In this document: in pieces, positions 1 to 11,060 of the stretch | Layout of the letters: the number at the start of each line of letters is the position of its first letter | Numbering within the stretch: the stretch's first letter is position 1 | DNA from: Capsicum annuum | Taxonomy: Eukaryota; Streptophyta; Magnoliopsida; Solanales; Solanaceae | Direction of reading: 5' to 3' | DNA: 64,000 bases | Assembly (NCBI RefSeq): GCF_002878395.1 | Contig: NC_061121.1 | Span: 15,500,004-15,564,003 of the forward strand | The notes under the pieces: model-generated | The model's database searches: none | Seen by the model: only the letters and a program-made list of their open reading frames with translations | Told to the model about the DNA's origin: nothing | Translations under genes and position numbers: made by a program

Positions 1-683
1 TTCGTGAAAAACGCTCTTGCCGTCATCACATTTAATCTTGCTTCCAACCATTAACCTGTGTCATTGACTTGCTGCTTCATTGACCAAACTCAGATTATTA
101 AGAGTGACTGAGACAAGCACAACATCTCTGCTTTGCCATGCTTCTCAGATAGACCCTTTGGAACCTTGGTATTTCATGAGTTCCTAGACTTATTTGTTGA
201 CAAAACTTTCTGCTTGCCTCATTTTGGCTCACAATCATGTCTCTTTCATGCGTTGGCCTTTCTGCCTTGCTTTGTACAATTGAAGAAGCTGGTAGCCAGT
301 TTTGAAATCTTTTTTCACTTGTTTTAACATAGACTTGACTCAAAGACAAGAGAAAAATGACAATGATTTTATTTGAATAACTGACTCAAGAAAAATAAAA
401 ATATAACTATAGAAAAGAAAGAAATGACAATGAATGTCCCCATTGAAAAAGATAAAAGAAAAGTTTATCTGAAAATGACAGTCAACTCTAATGATTATGA
501 CATGCATATCGGATTAAACTGCCTAATTTTTTCATACAAAACTCTCACAAATTGTTGTTGAGTTAATGGATCTGAGAGTGAGTTGCTTTCTTGGGCCAAT
601 TGCATTCGGAGACCTCATTCGGCTAGTGGCGCCTTGAAGGATTTTCGCTAACAAGCTTCTCTCATTTCCTTTTATCACCTGAC

Positions 684-890
684 CATTGTCTTATAGTATC
701 CGAGAGGGTTTTTACCAATAAGATTCTTAGTTTTATTTTTCTCAACTCATAGTCGTCTTACAGAGCCCGTGAGGATTTTCACCAATAAGACTCTCTCATT
801 TTTATTTATCTCAACTCACCGTCATCTTACAGTGCCCGTGAGGGTTTTCACCTATAAGACTCTCTCATTTTCATTTCTCTCCTGATTCCT
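684..890. repeat. Three-unit tandem repeat, about 70-bp period
   Basis: Three degenerate units each carry a core like TCTTACAG.GCCCGTGAGG, then TTTTCACC.ATAAGA and a T-rich stretch ending CTCAACTCA. They lie inside the Gypsy relic, downstream of gag in element orientation. No coding capacity is evident. Confidence 0.7.
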
Positions 891-1170
891 TATGTTGAGG
901 AAGACAAGTAGTTCCCAAAATGCGTTATCCACATTCATTGCATACTTAACCTGAGCATTCTCGAAGATTGATCTGAAGGTCTTTCTTTGGTTGTAACTTG
1001 ACTTTTGGATAGGGTTAGAAAGAAAGGATGGCATGGGGACTAAATGACACTTGAAGTGGGGTGGGACTTACAACTTTTGGAATCGACTCAAACAATGAGG
1101 ATCAACTCATGCCCCAGTTTCTTTTGACTAGGCAATACTAAATTTTATTTGGTTGGACCGAGCTAGGGCA

Positions 1171-1222
1171 GCCTACGTATCTCACCCTCAAAAGAGGAGA
1201 ATCAGGTCACGCGTAGTTCTGG
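1171..1222 (-). repeat. Copy 1 of a 50-bp Gypsy-internal module
   Basis: The plus strand reads GCCTACGTATCTCAC, then an AAAGAGGAGAATCAGG core, then GCGTAGTTC. The same module occurs at 3767-3817 and 4163-4213 in the same orientation. This copy lies downstream of gag, the others upstream. Confidence 0.75.
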
Positions 1223-2269
1223 TCACTTGTTCTTTTTTTGCTTGATTCTGACTTGTTCTTTTTTTCTTTTGACTTTTTTTTTCTTTGTGATTTTTCAGAC
1301 TCTAATTTCCTTGACACTCTTTTCTTCCTTCTTGGACACATTTTTTTTTGTGAAGCTTTCTGACTCTATTCTCTTGCTCAATACTTTTCTTTTGAGCTTT
1401 GTTGGCTTTATCTTGATTCCAAAAGAGGGGTATGAAAGAAAATAACTCTAAGGCTCAAATGGGGTAAACAAAGGATGACACAATGTTTGGATAGCAGAAT
1501 AAAATATCTTTATCATATCAATCCTTGAGAATGAAAGTACATAACATGCAATTGAAAAATGGGAGATAAAGATCATGTGTGACACTTTAACAACACTAAC
1601 TTAAACTGAACATGTGTGTCACTTCTTCTTCTATACTTGTCCAGCATACAACTCCACCTTTGTTATGCATCCCTCACATTGAATGATTCATGCTTTTGTG
1701 GAGCTGATTTCTTTTTGTTCCTCTTGATATAGAATCACGCAGCCACTGTTTGACCTAATTAAGACATGTCTTTCAATTGATGACCAAGTTATTCTCACGA
1801 TTCTCAAAATAATAGCCTTAATTTTCAAAGAAGGCTTCAACTTGATCACCAAATGTCCTAGCACTCTATCTATTTTCTCAGATGCTCTCTTTTTCTAACT
1901 TTAAACCTCTGATTCAATGTTCATGCTTAAACTGAATTTTAAGATCTGGCTGTAAATTTCACTAGCATGTTATGTCACTAGAGTCAACATAAAATATATA
2001 TGTAAAGAAAACAAACAAAAAACACATATTTAAAACACAAAGAAAAATGGGACACTTCATTTAATAAAAATGAAAGATAGAAAGGTTTGAACATAACGAC
2101 AAAGGGACAAAACAAGATAGATCCCGAACTACCATCCTGAAATAATTTGGATAACAGAAAATAAAATAAAACAAACTACCAGACCTCTTTCTAGTAGGGA
2201 GGGGTGACTTCTCAATTGCTCAGTCTGACATCTTAGTCACTGGTTCGCATATTAGCATGACTAGAGCTT

Positions 2270-3590
2270 TCCTCACTATCAATTTTCTACACCATAATTG
2301 ATTTATCTTGAATCATCTTTTTAATTTCTCTTTTCAAAGCACGATAATCTTCAATACTGTGATCCTAAACATCAGAATGATATGCACATCGTACATTAGG
2401 ATCAAAACTTCTTGAATGTGGATCAAGAGTATACCCAAGGAGAGGAGTGATCATTCCCTGCTGTACCAATTTCTAGAATAAACTGGCATAGAATTCCCCA
2501 ATAGGAGTGAAATTATCTTTTTCCTTCCTCCTCTTTGCAAACTCTAGCCTCGGATGAAACTTGAATTTAGAGGTTCTTTGGTAAATTTGTGGGGGTCAAG
2601 GACGATTTTGAAGAACAAGTACATGTCATTGTGGATAAGAAGATGGATGAACATACAATTGTGCATTGTTCAAAGGATATTGAGGAAGTGGAATGGGATT
2701 TCTTGGATTTTGAGGAAAGAAACCTTGTTACAAGTAGTTATGTAGATCTAATATGTAAGATCGGGATTGAGGCTGACAGTATTGGTGGGTTGGACCTCTC
2801 AAACTCTGCTTTAGCTCTGGCATGACAATAGGTGTGTTTTCCTTCTTCTTTCCTTCAGTTTCCCTTGGTTGATTGCAATGTCGTCCCAAATGTTTCACAG
2901 AATCCTTCTGTCCATCAGGCTCTCCAAATTTTGATGTCTTAAATCTGGGAGAAAGGTTAACACTTGAAGAAATGCCCCAGTTTTTATATGAAACATCTTT
3001 ATAGCCCATAAGTCCAAGGAAATTTTTCATATCATTTTCTACACTCTTAACTTTCCCAACCACTTTCTCTAGGTCTTCTAGCATGCTAGGCTTCTTAGTA
3101 AGAAATTTTGGTGGTCCACTTAATTTAACGGTAGGCTCAAGAGTATAACAATGATCATTAAGAGTCTTGAACGTGGATTCACTAGTGGACTGGGGAAGCA
3201 CAATCGTTGGATTGATAGCCAAAGTGGAAGTCTTAGTAGAAGGTTGAGCAACAAAAGGACAGACGGTATGTAGTGCTATGAATATGATAAACTTATATTG
3301 AAGAGCTAAAGAAAGAGTGGTGGAAGTATTGAGGTGCATTTGACGTGGAATGGATTCTGATGCATGATGTGGTGCATCAACAACAGTAGGAAAGTGACTT
3401 TGCGATTTTGGTGGAAGACTTAGGGTATTTGCAGGGTCAAAAGTGGGGAACGGAGGCGGAGGCAGCCCACTGGCCCAAGCTTGGTACATTTCCATCATTT
3501 GTTGTCTCAGTCTCAAATTCTCTTCCTTTAAACTCTCAATTTCCTAACTCTTTGTTTCATCCATGGTGACACTCTCTATATCCTTGTTGC
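2270..3590 (-). pseudogene. Broken Gypsy gag
   Basis: The minus strand encodes an N-terminal segment containing LRQQMMEMYQAWASG followed by a proline-rich stretch (3516-2728). After breaks, a C-terminal segment at about 2570-2270 contains FTPIGEFYASLF, GMITPLLGYTLDPHSRSFDP and a knuckle-like CAYHSDV...HSIEDY. The last position is Cys in relatives as I remember them, so the motif appears to have lost a ligand. A stop also falls inside this motif. The pattern is that of gag from solanaceous Gypsy elements. The many stops and frameshifts make it nonfunctional. Confidence 0.75.
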
Positions 3591-3766
3591 ACACAACTAA
3601 ACCTTCCTTGAATTTGGTGTGATATGGAGGACCAGCCAGGAGGCCACAAACCAACCACCTTAAACTAACTGAACAAGAGGCAACAAATATATTAGAGTTC
3701 AACCTTTTTCAAAACCTCTCATTTTTTTTCTTTTTTTTTAAAAAGATCACCGAACCCAAGAAGGGC

Positions 3767-4213
3767 GCCTACGTATTTCACATCCCGAAAGAGGAGAATC
3801 AAGTGTGCGTAGTTCGTAAAGTCGTGTCAAAATGACCAATTGAACTCTTTGTTTTCTTTCTTCTTTTTTTTTCGAAACTTTAAGAAGATAAGAAAATAAC
3901 AATTTGTCAAAAGAATTGACGAAAATATTTTTGAATTTTTCAACTTTAACATCCCTATACAAAGTGAAATCTATAATTACCAAAGAAAATCTTTTTGGGT
4001 TTTCAGTTTTAAATTTCATATGAAAAAGAAACTTAAACCAATAAAAAAAATTTTTTTTATAGTTTTCTTTTAGAGATGTATATGAAACCCCTACTCTAAG
4101 TAAAGAGTGAAGAAAATCTTTTTGAATTTTTTTCAAATAAGATCCACAAACCAACAATAGGATGTCTACGTATCTCACTCCCGAAAGAGGAGAATCAGGG
4201 GTGCGTAGTTCGT
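3767..4213 (-). repeat. Copies 2 and 3 of the 50-bp Gypsy module
   Basis: The copies are at 3767-3817 and 4163-4213, each with CTACGTAT.TCAC, CGAAAGAGGAGAATCA and GTGCGTAGTTCGT. They lie in the leader between the PBS and gag. Because both copies fall in the same open frame, a 159-codon minus-strand ORF (4226-3747) shows two near-identical peptide blocks, ELRTPDSPLSG and ELRTLDSPLSG. This looks incidental, not a protein repeat. Confidence 0.75.
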
Positions 4214-4329
4214 CCAGATTGGACAATTAAGGACTAAATGACAAACTAAACCCTAAATTGAGAGACACAACTAAAGACAGACGATGAAAATAAAATCTTT
4301 TTGGGGTTTTTAATTAGAAACTAACACCA

Positions 4330-4640
4330 ACAACTATGAAAGAAAAAATCTTTTTGATATTTTCATTATATAAAAATGTACAAAGCTCCTATTGAAAGGA
4401 ATTTTTTTTTTTTTGAAGTTTTCGAATTGTGAATGCTTACTAAAGAAATAAAAGGAATGTTCTATTTTTATTTTTTGGAAAATAAGTACAAAATGTAAAA
4501 AAAAACGACTTTTTTTTTTAATTTTTGAATTGTGAAAAAACAAAAGCCATAAAGAACCCTAAAAACTACAAAAAAAAAAAAATTCTTCTTTTCGACTCAC
4601 TTTTCTTTTCTCCTTTTTTTTCACTTTACTTCTAACACAA
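4330..4640. other. Low-complexity A/T-rich Gypsy leader
   Basis: Homopolymer-rich A/T runs lie inside the element's untranslated leader. The short open frames here are low-complexity Lys/Phe-rich artefacts. No gene is seen. Confidence 0.6.
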
Positions 4641-5138
4641 GTTTTCCCCAAATCAGTCTGTCAAATAATTACGTTACCCTCAGAAATGCAACATTTAGCA
4701 CGTAGAGATGCTTTAGAGGTGAGTCTCCTACAAAGGACCAAGTGGGCCCCGCTAGGTCTTCAATATGATGCACACAAGCATGACCTAAAGGTTGACCTAC
4801 GTTAGGGTTCACTAACAATGCTATTCGGGGGAGCATATGATCGATAGTGACTGCTTTGCTTTCCACCTACCTCATAACACCGACGGCTCCCCCTAAAATA
4901 AGGGTAACTCAACTAGAGGTCGTGTACAACACATGTACTACAGACTTGTTACAGAAACAATGACTCGGGTTATGCACATGATGCCAGATATAAAGTGGTA
5001 ACACATAACATAAAACTGTAAACAAAGAGCACGTAGACACTCAACAATGATAAACAATAACACAAAACAACACAAACAATACCTATACACCCATAATATC
5101 AAACAAAGCTATAAAAAATTAGCTCGAATTCTGAAAAA

Positions 5139-5156
5139 TCCCCCGCAAAGTCGCCA
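5139..5156 (-). other. Primer-binding site of the Gypsy element
   Basis: On the minus strand, four bases (GCTC) after the LTR end CA comes TGGCGACTTTGCGGGGGA. A PBS starts with TGG, complementary to a tRNA CCA end, directly downstream of a 5' LTR. The primer tRNA was not determined; tRNA-Arg, as used by Ogre-like elements, is a guess. Confidence 0.7.
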
Positions 5157-5160
5157 GAGC

Positions 5161-6904
5161 TGTCACACCCCTTTCTTTTCAACTCCAAAAAGATTAATTT
5201 TATAGTTCGAAAGGGTTTTCATTATTAAAGTGACGAAAAATGAAAATTTTATTTCGAAAAAGATTATTTACATTTAAACTCAGAGTCGCCACTTCGCATA
5301 AATTAGGTGTGCCAAGTCACCCGTGGATATCCTTTTTCAAAACGATTTTGACTCTATAAAACTGATCCGCGAATAGAGATTCCGACTAAGGAATTTTGTT
5401 GACCGAGGGGAAGGTGTTAGGCAACCCTCGATCCCGTGGTTCGACCACGATCGCTTGGTGGAGCATATCGACCGATTTGACACTATAAAATGTATAAACC
5501 ACACAAAACACATAAAACAATCAACCACAAACAAAACGAATCCAAAGTATAGTGTCCAGTCCGATTATACAGTCCAAAATAAAAAGGTACTGAAAAGTAA
5601 ACCTACACTAATCCTAAACTACTCTCCAATGATACTTCGGGCCTCCTTTGCGTACATGATACTTCGGGGCACTCCCCGACGAATAAGTACAGTGTGGCCT
5701 CGGGGCATTCCCCGATGAATGAATACATTTGATGAAATATAACAAAATGGAGAAATCGTTCAACACAGACATTCACACATTCAATTATATAGAATCTTAC
5801 GAGTTGCCTACCCCGAGCCTACCGTTTTCCTACCCACTCGACAACATATCACATTCAACATCAACAATGAATCAAAATACCCTAATATCCACTTTTATTA
5901 ATTTTCGATTCCCGCCCCCCAAAATAATTGACTAATTCTTTGACTATCAATTCAATTTCTGACATTCAAATCCAACATCAACCAACCCATAACAAAGATT
6001 CAAACATGCTCAAACAACAAATCATTTCCGATTAATTAACCAACTTCAACATAGAATCGCCCAAAACAATTAGATTTGCTCAACCACACAATCAAGATCA
6101 TATCATCAACCAAAGCATTCCATCCATAACAATGGGTATCGTAAACAAAGAAATAAACTATAGTAGAGGTTAGAAATAGACCTTTGAAGAATCGATTTCG
6201 TTGATAATAAAATCAAGAAAGCTCGGACTATAGAATTCCTAATAGGACCTCAACAATGACGAACTCCAACTCCGTATTGAAAAATTTGAGACCCAAAACT
6301 GAAGCTCCATAAATCCAATTGAATCCGAAAACCGACATTGTTCACGATACTGTTTTTCTCTCGATTTTTTCTCTCGCACGCGCGATTCTCTCTTCTCTCC
6401 CTCGATTTTTTTGTTCTCGTGAGGAAGATGATTTGGTGATTGTTGTTATTGTGGAGAAAATGATGATGAAAGAATGAACCCCTCTTTTCTCCTTTTAAAA
6501 TTTTTCTTTTATATTTTTTATTTGATTTTTCTTTTTCTTTATTTATTATCCTATGTGAAAGCATATAATTGGTGGCTTGTGGGAATAAGTGTGGCATGTG
6601 AAAAAGTTAGTGTGGCATATGGAAAGATAAGGGTGGCATGTGAAAAAATGAGTAGGGCATGTGCCTTTTGCATGTATCCAATGAAAAATGAAAAATGAGG
6701 TGTTGAGGTGACATAGTGAGGTGACAAAGATGCTATGTATTTAATTATTTTTAATTCTTTTTTGGGGGAGAAATTATCAATTAAACAAAAGTATGATGAG
6801 GTGAATAAAATAAAATAAAAAATAATAATAATAATAATTAAAAAATAAAATAAAATAAAAATGATTAAAATATTTTCAGAAAAGGATAAAATTACGTGTC
6901 TACA
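5161..6904 (-). repeat. 5' LTR of the Gypsy element
   Basis: The 1,744-bp segment begins TGTAGACACGTAATTTTATCC on the minus strand and ends GGGGTGTGACA, with TG...CA termini. It abuts the PBS at its inner end. The sequence contains a duplicated CTTCGGGGCACTCCCCGA-like motif (5630-5720) and an AT-rich block near 6810-6860. The outer flank starts TTATA (6905-6909). A 5-bp TSD cannot be tested because the other end is outside the window. Confidence 0.85.
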
Positions 6905-7820
6905 TTATACCCCTTTGAATGTAAACACATAATGCTTTCATACAAAGGAGTAAACAACGAGACAGAATTTTGTTGTCTCAATTACATCGTAAGGTGGGCT
7001 TCTCGAATAAATTCTTGTTTTTGTAGGTCCATGGGAGCGTACAACATCGAGTTTCCTCATCATAACTAAATTATATATGCATCCACTTATATTATCCTAT
7101 TTTCACCGTTGATCATTCTTATGAAAGCCAATACCCCTCTTTGGAAGATGAACTAGAGGAGCTCGTTAGGGAACCATGTTTTTTTTTTAAGCACAATATT
7201 CTTGGTAAAAGTTTTTTTTCCCAACAAATATGCCTATTTCTTATCATGACACCAACAAAATAAATCTTCGTAGGAGACAAAACTAGGATTATGTTGAATT
7301 ACTTTCTTTGTAAAAGAAAAAACTAAATTGATCTTTTTTGAGCGAAATTGAACAATACAGTCGTCACCTACGTGTTGAATGCACATCAAATACATCTTTT
7401 TCTTGAATAAAACGTGTGATTATTAGGGGGTTAGGTTAAAAGAATATAGTGCAATATTTTAGTGCGCAGTCACTATTTTCGTGGGAGATCAACAAAGTCC
7501 TCGTAGGACACACGAGATTAAAGGGGACAACAACATATCCAGCAAAGCTATCTTTTTAACTGTACATCCAAAATCCATCTGTGTTTAGCACATCAATTTC
7601 TTTTACTCAAAATCCACAAGCCAATGTAATTACTGCACACAAAATAATTAAACTGGAAAAAGCTGATAGTTCTATAGAAATCCATTCACTTAAATGCATA
7701 GAAATCTTTTGGATCTTTTATTTTCATTTGGACGTATCGTTTCCAGTTTTGTGAGGATAATATTTTTATGTGACATACATAAAGTGTGCAGATTAGTAAA
7801 ACATGGCAAATTATTATACT
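6905..7820. other. Intergenic sequence, no gene recognised
   Basis: Both strands were read for coding blocks and element ends. Only short scattered open frames are present and no motif was recognised. The part from 7690 to 7826 is probably intron of the ankyrin relic that follows. Confidence 0.5.
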
Positions 7821-7826
7821 ACTCAC

Positions 7827-7957
7827 CTCTGTTGAGCAAAATCTCCACAATTTCCACATTACCACTGCTTGCTGCAGAGTGCAATGGCACCCAATCTTCT
7901 TCATCGCCAGTATTTATTCCACTCACTGAGGGATCAGCAGCTGAAAGAATCTTCAGC
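7827..7957 (-). pseudogene. Isolated ankyrin-repeat exon (PSMD10/gankyrin-like)
   Basis: The minus strand encodes LKILSAADPSVSGINTGDEE followed by DWVPLHSAASSGNVEIVEIL and LNRG. This is one ankyrin repeat (PLHxAAxxGNxEIVxxLLxxG) preceded by the end of another. It is bounded by plausible splice sites: AG before 7957 and AGAG|GTGAGT after 7827. The wording resembles plant homologues of the 26S-proteasome assembly protein PSMD10 (gankyrin), where several such repeats follow in successive exons. No neighbouring ankyrin exon was found within about 1 kb on either side, and both flanks are repeats. I therefore read it as a gene fragment or a captured exon. It contains no stop, so the decay is recent or the rest has been moved away. 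Confidence 0.6.
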
Positions 7958-8084
7958 TCCAAATATACAATCACCAAAAAACAAATATCACACTCTTATT
8001 ACTGCAATCCCAAGATTCAACATTGTTAACATTCAGGAATTAGTGAAAAAAGATGCATTTCAATCCTGCCCTTTTACTACTACT

Positions 8085-8230
8085 ATATGCTGCTTCATTT
8101 GCTTTGTTTATCTTACTATTTTTGTTGTTGTTATTTTCCTTTCTATCCTGCTATAATTACCTTTCTTTTGAGCCGAGGGTCTTTCGAAAACAGCCTCTAT
8201 ACCCTCCTACGTCCTACACACACAAAGGCA
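8085..8230 (+). mobile_element. RTE-type LINE 3'-end fragment
   Basis: The stretch has a T-rich lead (TGCTGCTTCATTTGCTTTGT) and then GAGCCGAGGGTCTTTCG AAAACAGCCTCTATACCCTC, matching the 3'-terminal module found many times in this window (see 60483-60935). It stops before the usual (TTG)n tail, so it is truncated on both sides. The short open frames across it are artefacts. Confidence 0.6.
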
Positions 8231-8370
8231 TGGGTGGAGCCAACCTTTAACAAGGGGTTCATCCAAACCCGCCGAAGCAGAAAATTATATGATTAAACAC
8301 TGTAGATGTTGAATCCCCTTCAATTAGTTTTTCTTTAAATTTTGAAAAACCTCATCACAAATCCTGGCTC
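8231..8370 (-). mobile_element. hAT-like MITE fragment
   Basis: On the minus strand it reads GGCGGAGCCAGGATTTGTGA, later GGGGATTCAACATCTAC, and ends near GGATGAACCCCTTG...TGGCTCC. This is the same family as the well-bounded copy at 44771-44931, whose 8-bp TSD supports hAT. No clear TSD was found here. Confidence 0.5.
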
Positions 8371-8599
8371 CGCCTTTGCACAATGGTAGGATCTATCGGA
8401 AACAACTTCTCTACCCAACTTATTGGTTAAAGTTTCAGAAAGTTTGAATCTTGGACTGGGAAAAACATCAAACCTGTTGAGATTAGGAGAGTCCTAGATT
8501 CAAAAATGTCTTGAAATAAGAAATCAACAAGTGAATTCACGTCAAAACTAATTATCGTCCTCCGATCTCCCCCAATCTTTTTTTGCACAAAGTACAAGA

Positions 8600-8995
8600 G
8601 CCCAATGGCGGAACCAGGATGTTCATAAACAATAACATTAAAAAAAGCTCCCGCTATACACAGAGTCTGACCACAAAGATAGATTATTGTACACAGATTC
8701 ACCTTTCATTTCTGTGTTGTTTCTAAAACTTAAACCCGTGATCTCCCAGTCATAACCAATTACATACCCAGTGTAATTCTACAAGTGAATTCTAACCTTA
8801 ACCTTACCCCTACCTTGCTTGTATAAATAGAAAGTTGTTTCCAATGACCCTCAGCTTAAATAAAATGATATTTTCATAAAGGGATTCAACAATATGAATA
8901 AGCAAATGCGCAACAAGAGATTCAACATCTAATACATATACATAAAAACAAACTTTAATAATATACACAGTATAATTTTTAACCAAAGGAGCTTC
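8600..8995. mobile_element. Mosaic of MITE fragments and an RTE/SINE tail
   Basis: GGCGGAACCAGGATGTTCATAA (8605) starts another copy of the hAT-like MITE family, and GATTCAACATCTAATACATATACATAAAA (about 8920) is its internal part. Between them, 8715-8857 reads on the minus strand as a degenerate RTE/TS-type 3' module (TTACCCCTACCTTG, GTTGTTTCCAATGACCCTCAG). The order suggests that the RTE tail inserted into the MITE, the reverse of the nesting seen at 44771. Confidence 0.45.
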
Positions 8996-9089
8996 GAAAG
9001 CTCAAGTTTTTCTCATCTTAAGAAGAAAAGGATTCGAATCCCATTTGTTTGCTGAAATTGAGGTGGAAATGAAACAACCTGGATAGCCA

Positions 9090-9283
9090 GATAAGGACGC
9101 GTTGAACGCAGCTCTAATACGGGATGAGGGCACCATCGGATTTGGAATTTTTAAAGACAAGGTGGGGCATCCAAAGGAGCGCCTAGTAGTTCAATCAAGG
9201 CAGGTTCAATTTCCAATAGATACAAACACTAAAGGTGTTTTGTTGTTGCTGATAGAAGGTGACAGATTTAATAAATTTAATTG
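9090..9283 (+). other. Unassigned open block with coding look
   Basis: The plus frame reads DALNAALIRDEGTIGFGIFK and continues DKVGHPKERLVVQSRQVQF before becoming low-complexity. The composition is less AT-rich than the surroundings, so this may be a relic exon. The minus strand is also open here (RSFGCPTLSLKIPNP...), so strand is uncertain. I do not recognise the family. It lies next to the ankyrin exon and the hAT element. Confidence 0.25.
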
Positions 9284-10183
9284 AGATGCACTTAAATTGA
9301 CTCATATACAACGGTTATAAAAAAGATAAAGAGATGGGTGAGGGGACTGATGACGGTAGGGGTGTACATAGGTTCGGTTGGTTCGGTTTTTTATTAAAAT
9401 ATAACCAAACCAACAATGATGATTTTCTAAATCTATAAACCAAATCAAACCAATATACAATTGGTTTTTATATTTCGGTTTTAATCGAGTTTTTTTGGTT
9501 TTTTCGATTTTTTGGTTTTTTTCTCGATTTTTTATCAATAATGTGATTGAAGAAAAAATTAAATGTTTTCATTAAAAAGATTAAAAAAAAAAAAAAACAA
9601 TGGTCATACAGTAGTTCCAATTAAAATTAAATTGGCAAATTACTAAGACGTTTAAACTACTATCTCTCAAAGTAATATTATGTGGATACTTAGTGGTTCA
9701 ATTTGTAAGTTACTAGTCATAATAGTTTATCTGAAAGTTTCCTTCAATTAAACTATGAGCATAAAGAAGAATGAAGAATTGGAGACAACTTATTAAAAAT
9801 TTAACGCCATAAAATAATTAACTATAACATAATTCACAAGAAAAAAGAGAAAGAAGAGAAACAAACCTAAATCAAAACTTGACGAATAGGAGAATGAGAA
9901 AAGTAAGATGAGGAAATAATGAGAACTCTCTAAAAACTTGGAAAGTAAAATGTAAAGTGAAGCAATTGAAGAGTTATAGGTTTTTATATTAATATTAGGT
10001 TTTGTATTAATCTGTTATTAATGGATAAATATTAGGGAAAATGACCGCAATAGCACCTAAAACTAAAATAATATCATAAAAATAGCACTCAAAATTAAAT
10101 ACCCTATAAATAGCCACAAACTAATTTCACTAGCTAACCTTCACTGTCATATGCTTAAACATAATCGAAAATGTCGTTAAAGT

Positions 10184-10609
10184 AACTCTCTTTCTTTCCT
10201 TCCTTTTCATTCACAATTTCCTTTCCATTCAAACTCCCAAACCTCCATTCTTTTACCTTTTTCGATACTTCAATTAATCTTTCTTATTTCATAAATTTCG
10301 TATAAAATCTCCAAAAATCTGCATTCAATTAGCTTCCTATAATTTTNNNNNNNNNNNNNNNNNNNNNNNNNNNNNNNNNNNNNNNNNNNNNNNNNNNNNN
10401 NNNNNNNNNNNNNNNNNNNNNNNNNNNNNNNNNNNNNNNNNNNNNNACTTTCTCTTTCTTTCTTTCCTTTTTATTCACAATTTCCTTTCCATTCAAACTC
10501 CCAAACCTCCATTCTTTTACCTTTTTCGATACTTCAATTAATCTTTCTTATTTCATAAATTTCGTATAAAATCTCCAAAAATCTGCATTCAATTAGCTTC
10601 CTATAATTT
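10184..10609. repeat. Sequence duplicated on both sides of a 100-N gap
   Basis: About 163 bp at 10184-10346 recur almost unchanged at 10447-10609 across the N run 10347-10446. Both copies carry ACAATTTCCTTTCCATTCAA and end AGCTTCCTATAATTTT. This is most simply two contig ends that overlap but were not merged. Confidence 0.85.
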
Positions 10610-10714
10610 TTTTCCATTATAAATTTGCTCAAAATTGATACAAAATAATGGCTTCAACTTCAGTTTTAATTTCAATAATGATAAAATACGGAGGTCAGTG
10701 GATATCTGATGTTG

Positions 10715-11060
10715 AATTTAAGTGTAGCAATGTGGTATAAAAGAGTATCAACTGAGTATAGAGATTGCATGTGCATGCAAAAAATTTCCTCTCCCTTTTT
10801 TAAAAAGTATATCAATGTAGTATAAAAGTGTATTAATGTGATAAAAAAATGTATTAAATGGGTATAAAGACTGTATATGCATCCATAGGTTCCCCTTTTT
10901 TTTTTTTTAAAGTGTATCAATGTGGTATAAAAGTGTATCAAACTGGTATAAAAGAATATCAATTGGGTATAGAGACTGTATGCATGTAAAGGTTCTACTT
11001 CTCTCTTTTAAAAAATGTGTATTAATCTGGTATAAAAGAGTATCTATTGGCATATCCTTT
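10715..11060. repeat. Degenerate tandem repeat, about 100-130 bp
   Basis: Three to four units contain ATCAATGTGGTATAAAAG.GTATCAA, then GGTATA.AGACTGTAT.TGCAT, then a T-rich spacer. They form the interior of the hAT-like element. A further pair, CATCTC.GACTCACCGTGATTGA, repeats at 11089 and 11129. Confidence 0.65.

Larger units (their letters stand above)
1..6904 (-). mobile_element. Decayed Ty3/Gypsy retrotransposon, 5' part
   Basis: Read on the minus strand the order is LTR (6904-5161), primer-binding site, a long leader, and gag (about 3590-2270), then sequence running off the window start. The termini are TG...CA. No reverse transcriptase, integrase or protease motif was recognised between 1 and 2270, so either pol lies beyond the window or this is a pol-less derivative. 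Stops and frameshifts break gag. The leader and the sequence downstream of gag share a repeated module of about 50 bp (1171, 3767, 4163). The 3' LTR is not in the window. Assignment to Gypsy rests on the gag character, the LTR ends and the PBS; the lineage is unsure. Confidence 0.75.

Noticed and set aside
3747..4226. 159-codon minus-strand ORF with two similar peptide blocks
   Set aside because: It lies in the Gypsy leader, and the blocks come from the repeated 50-bp noncoding module. There is no protein family resemblance and the composition is low-complexity.
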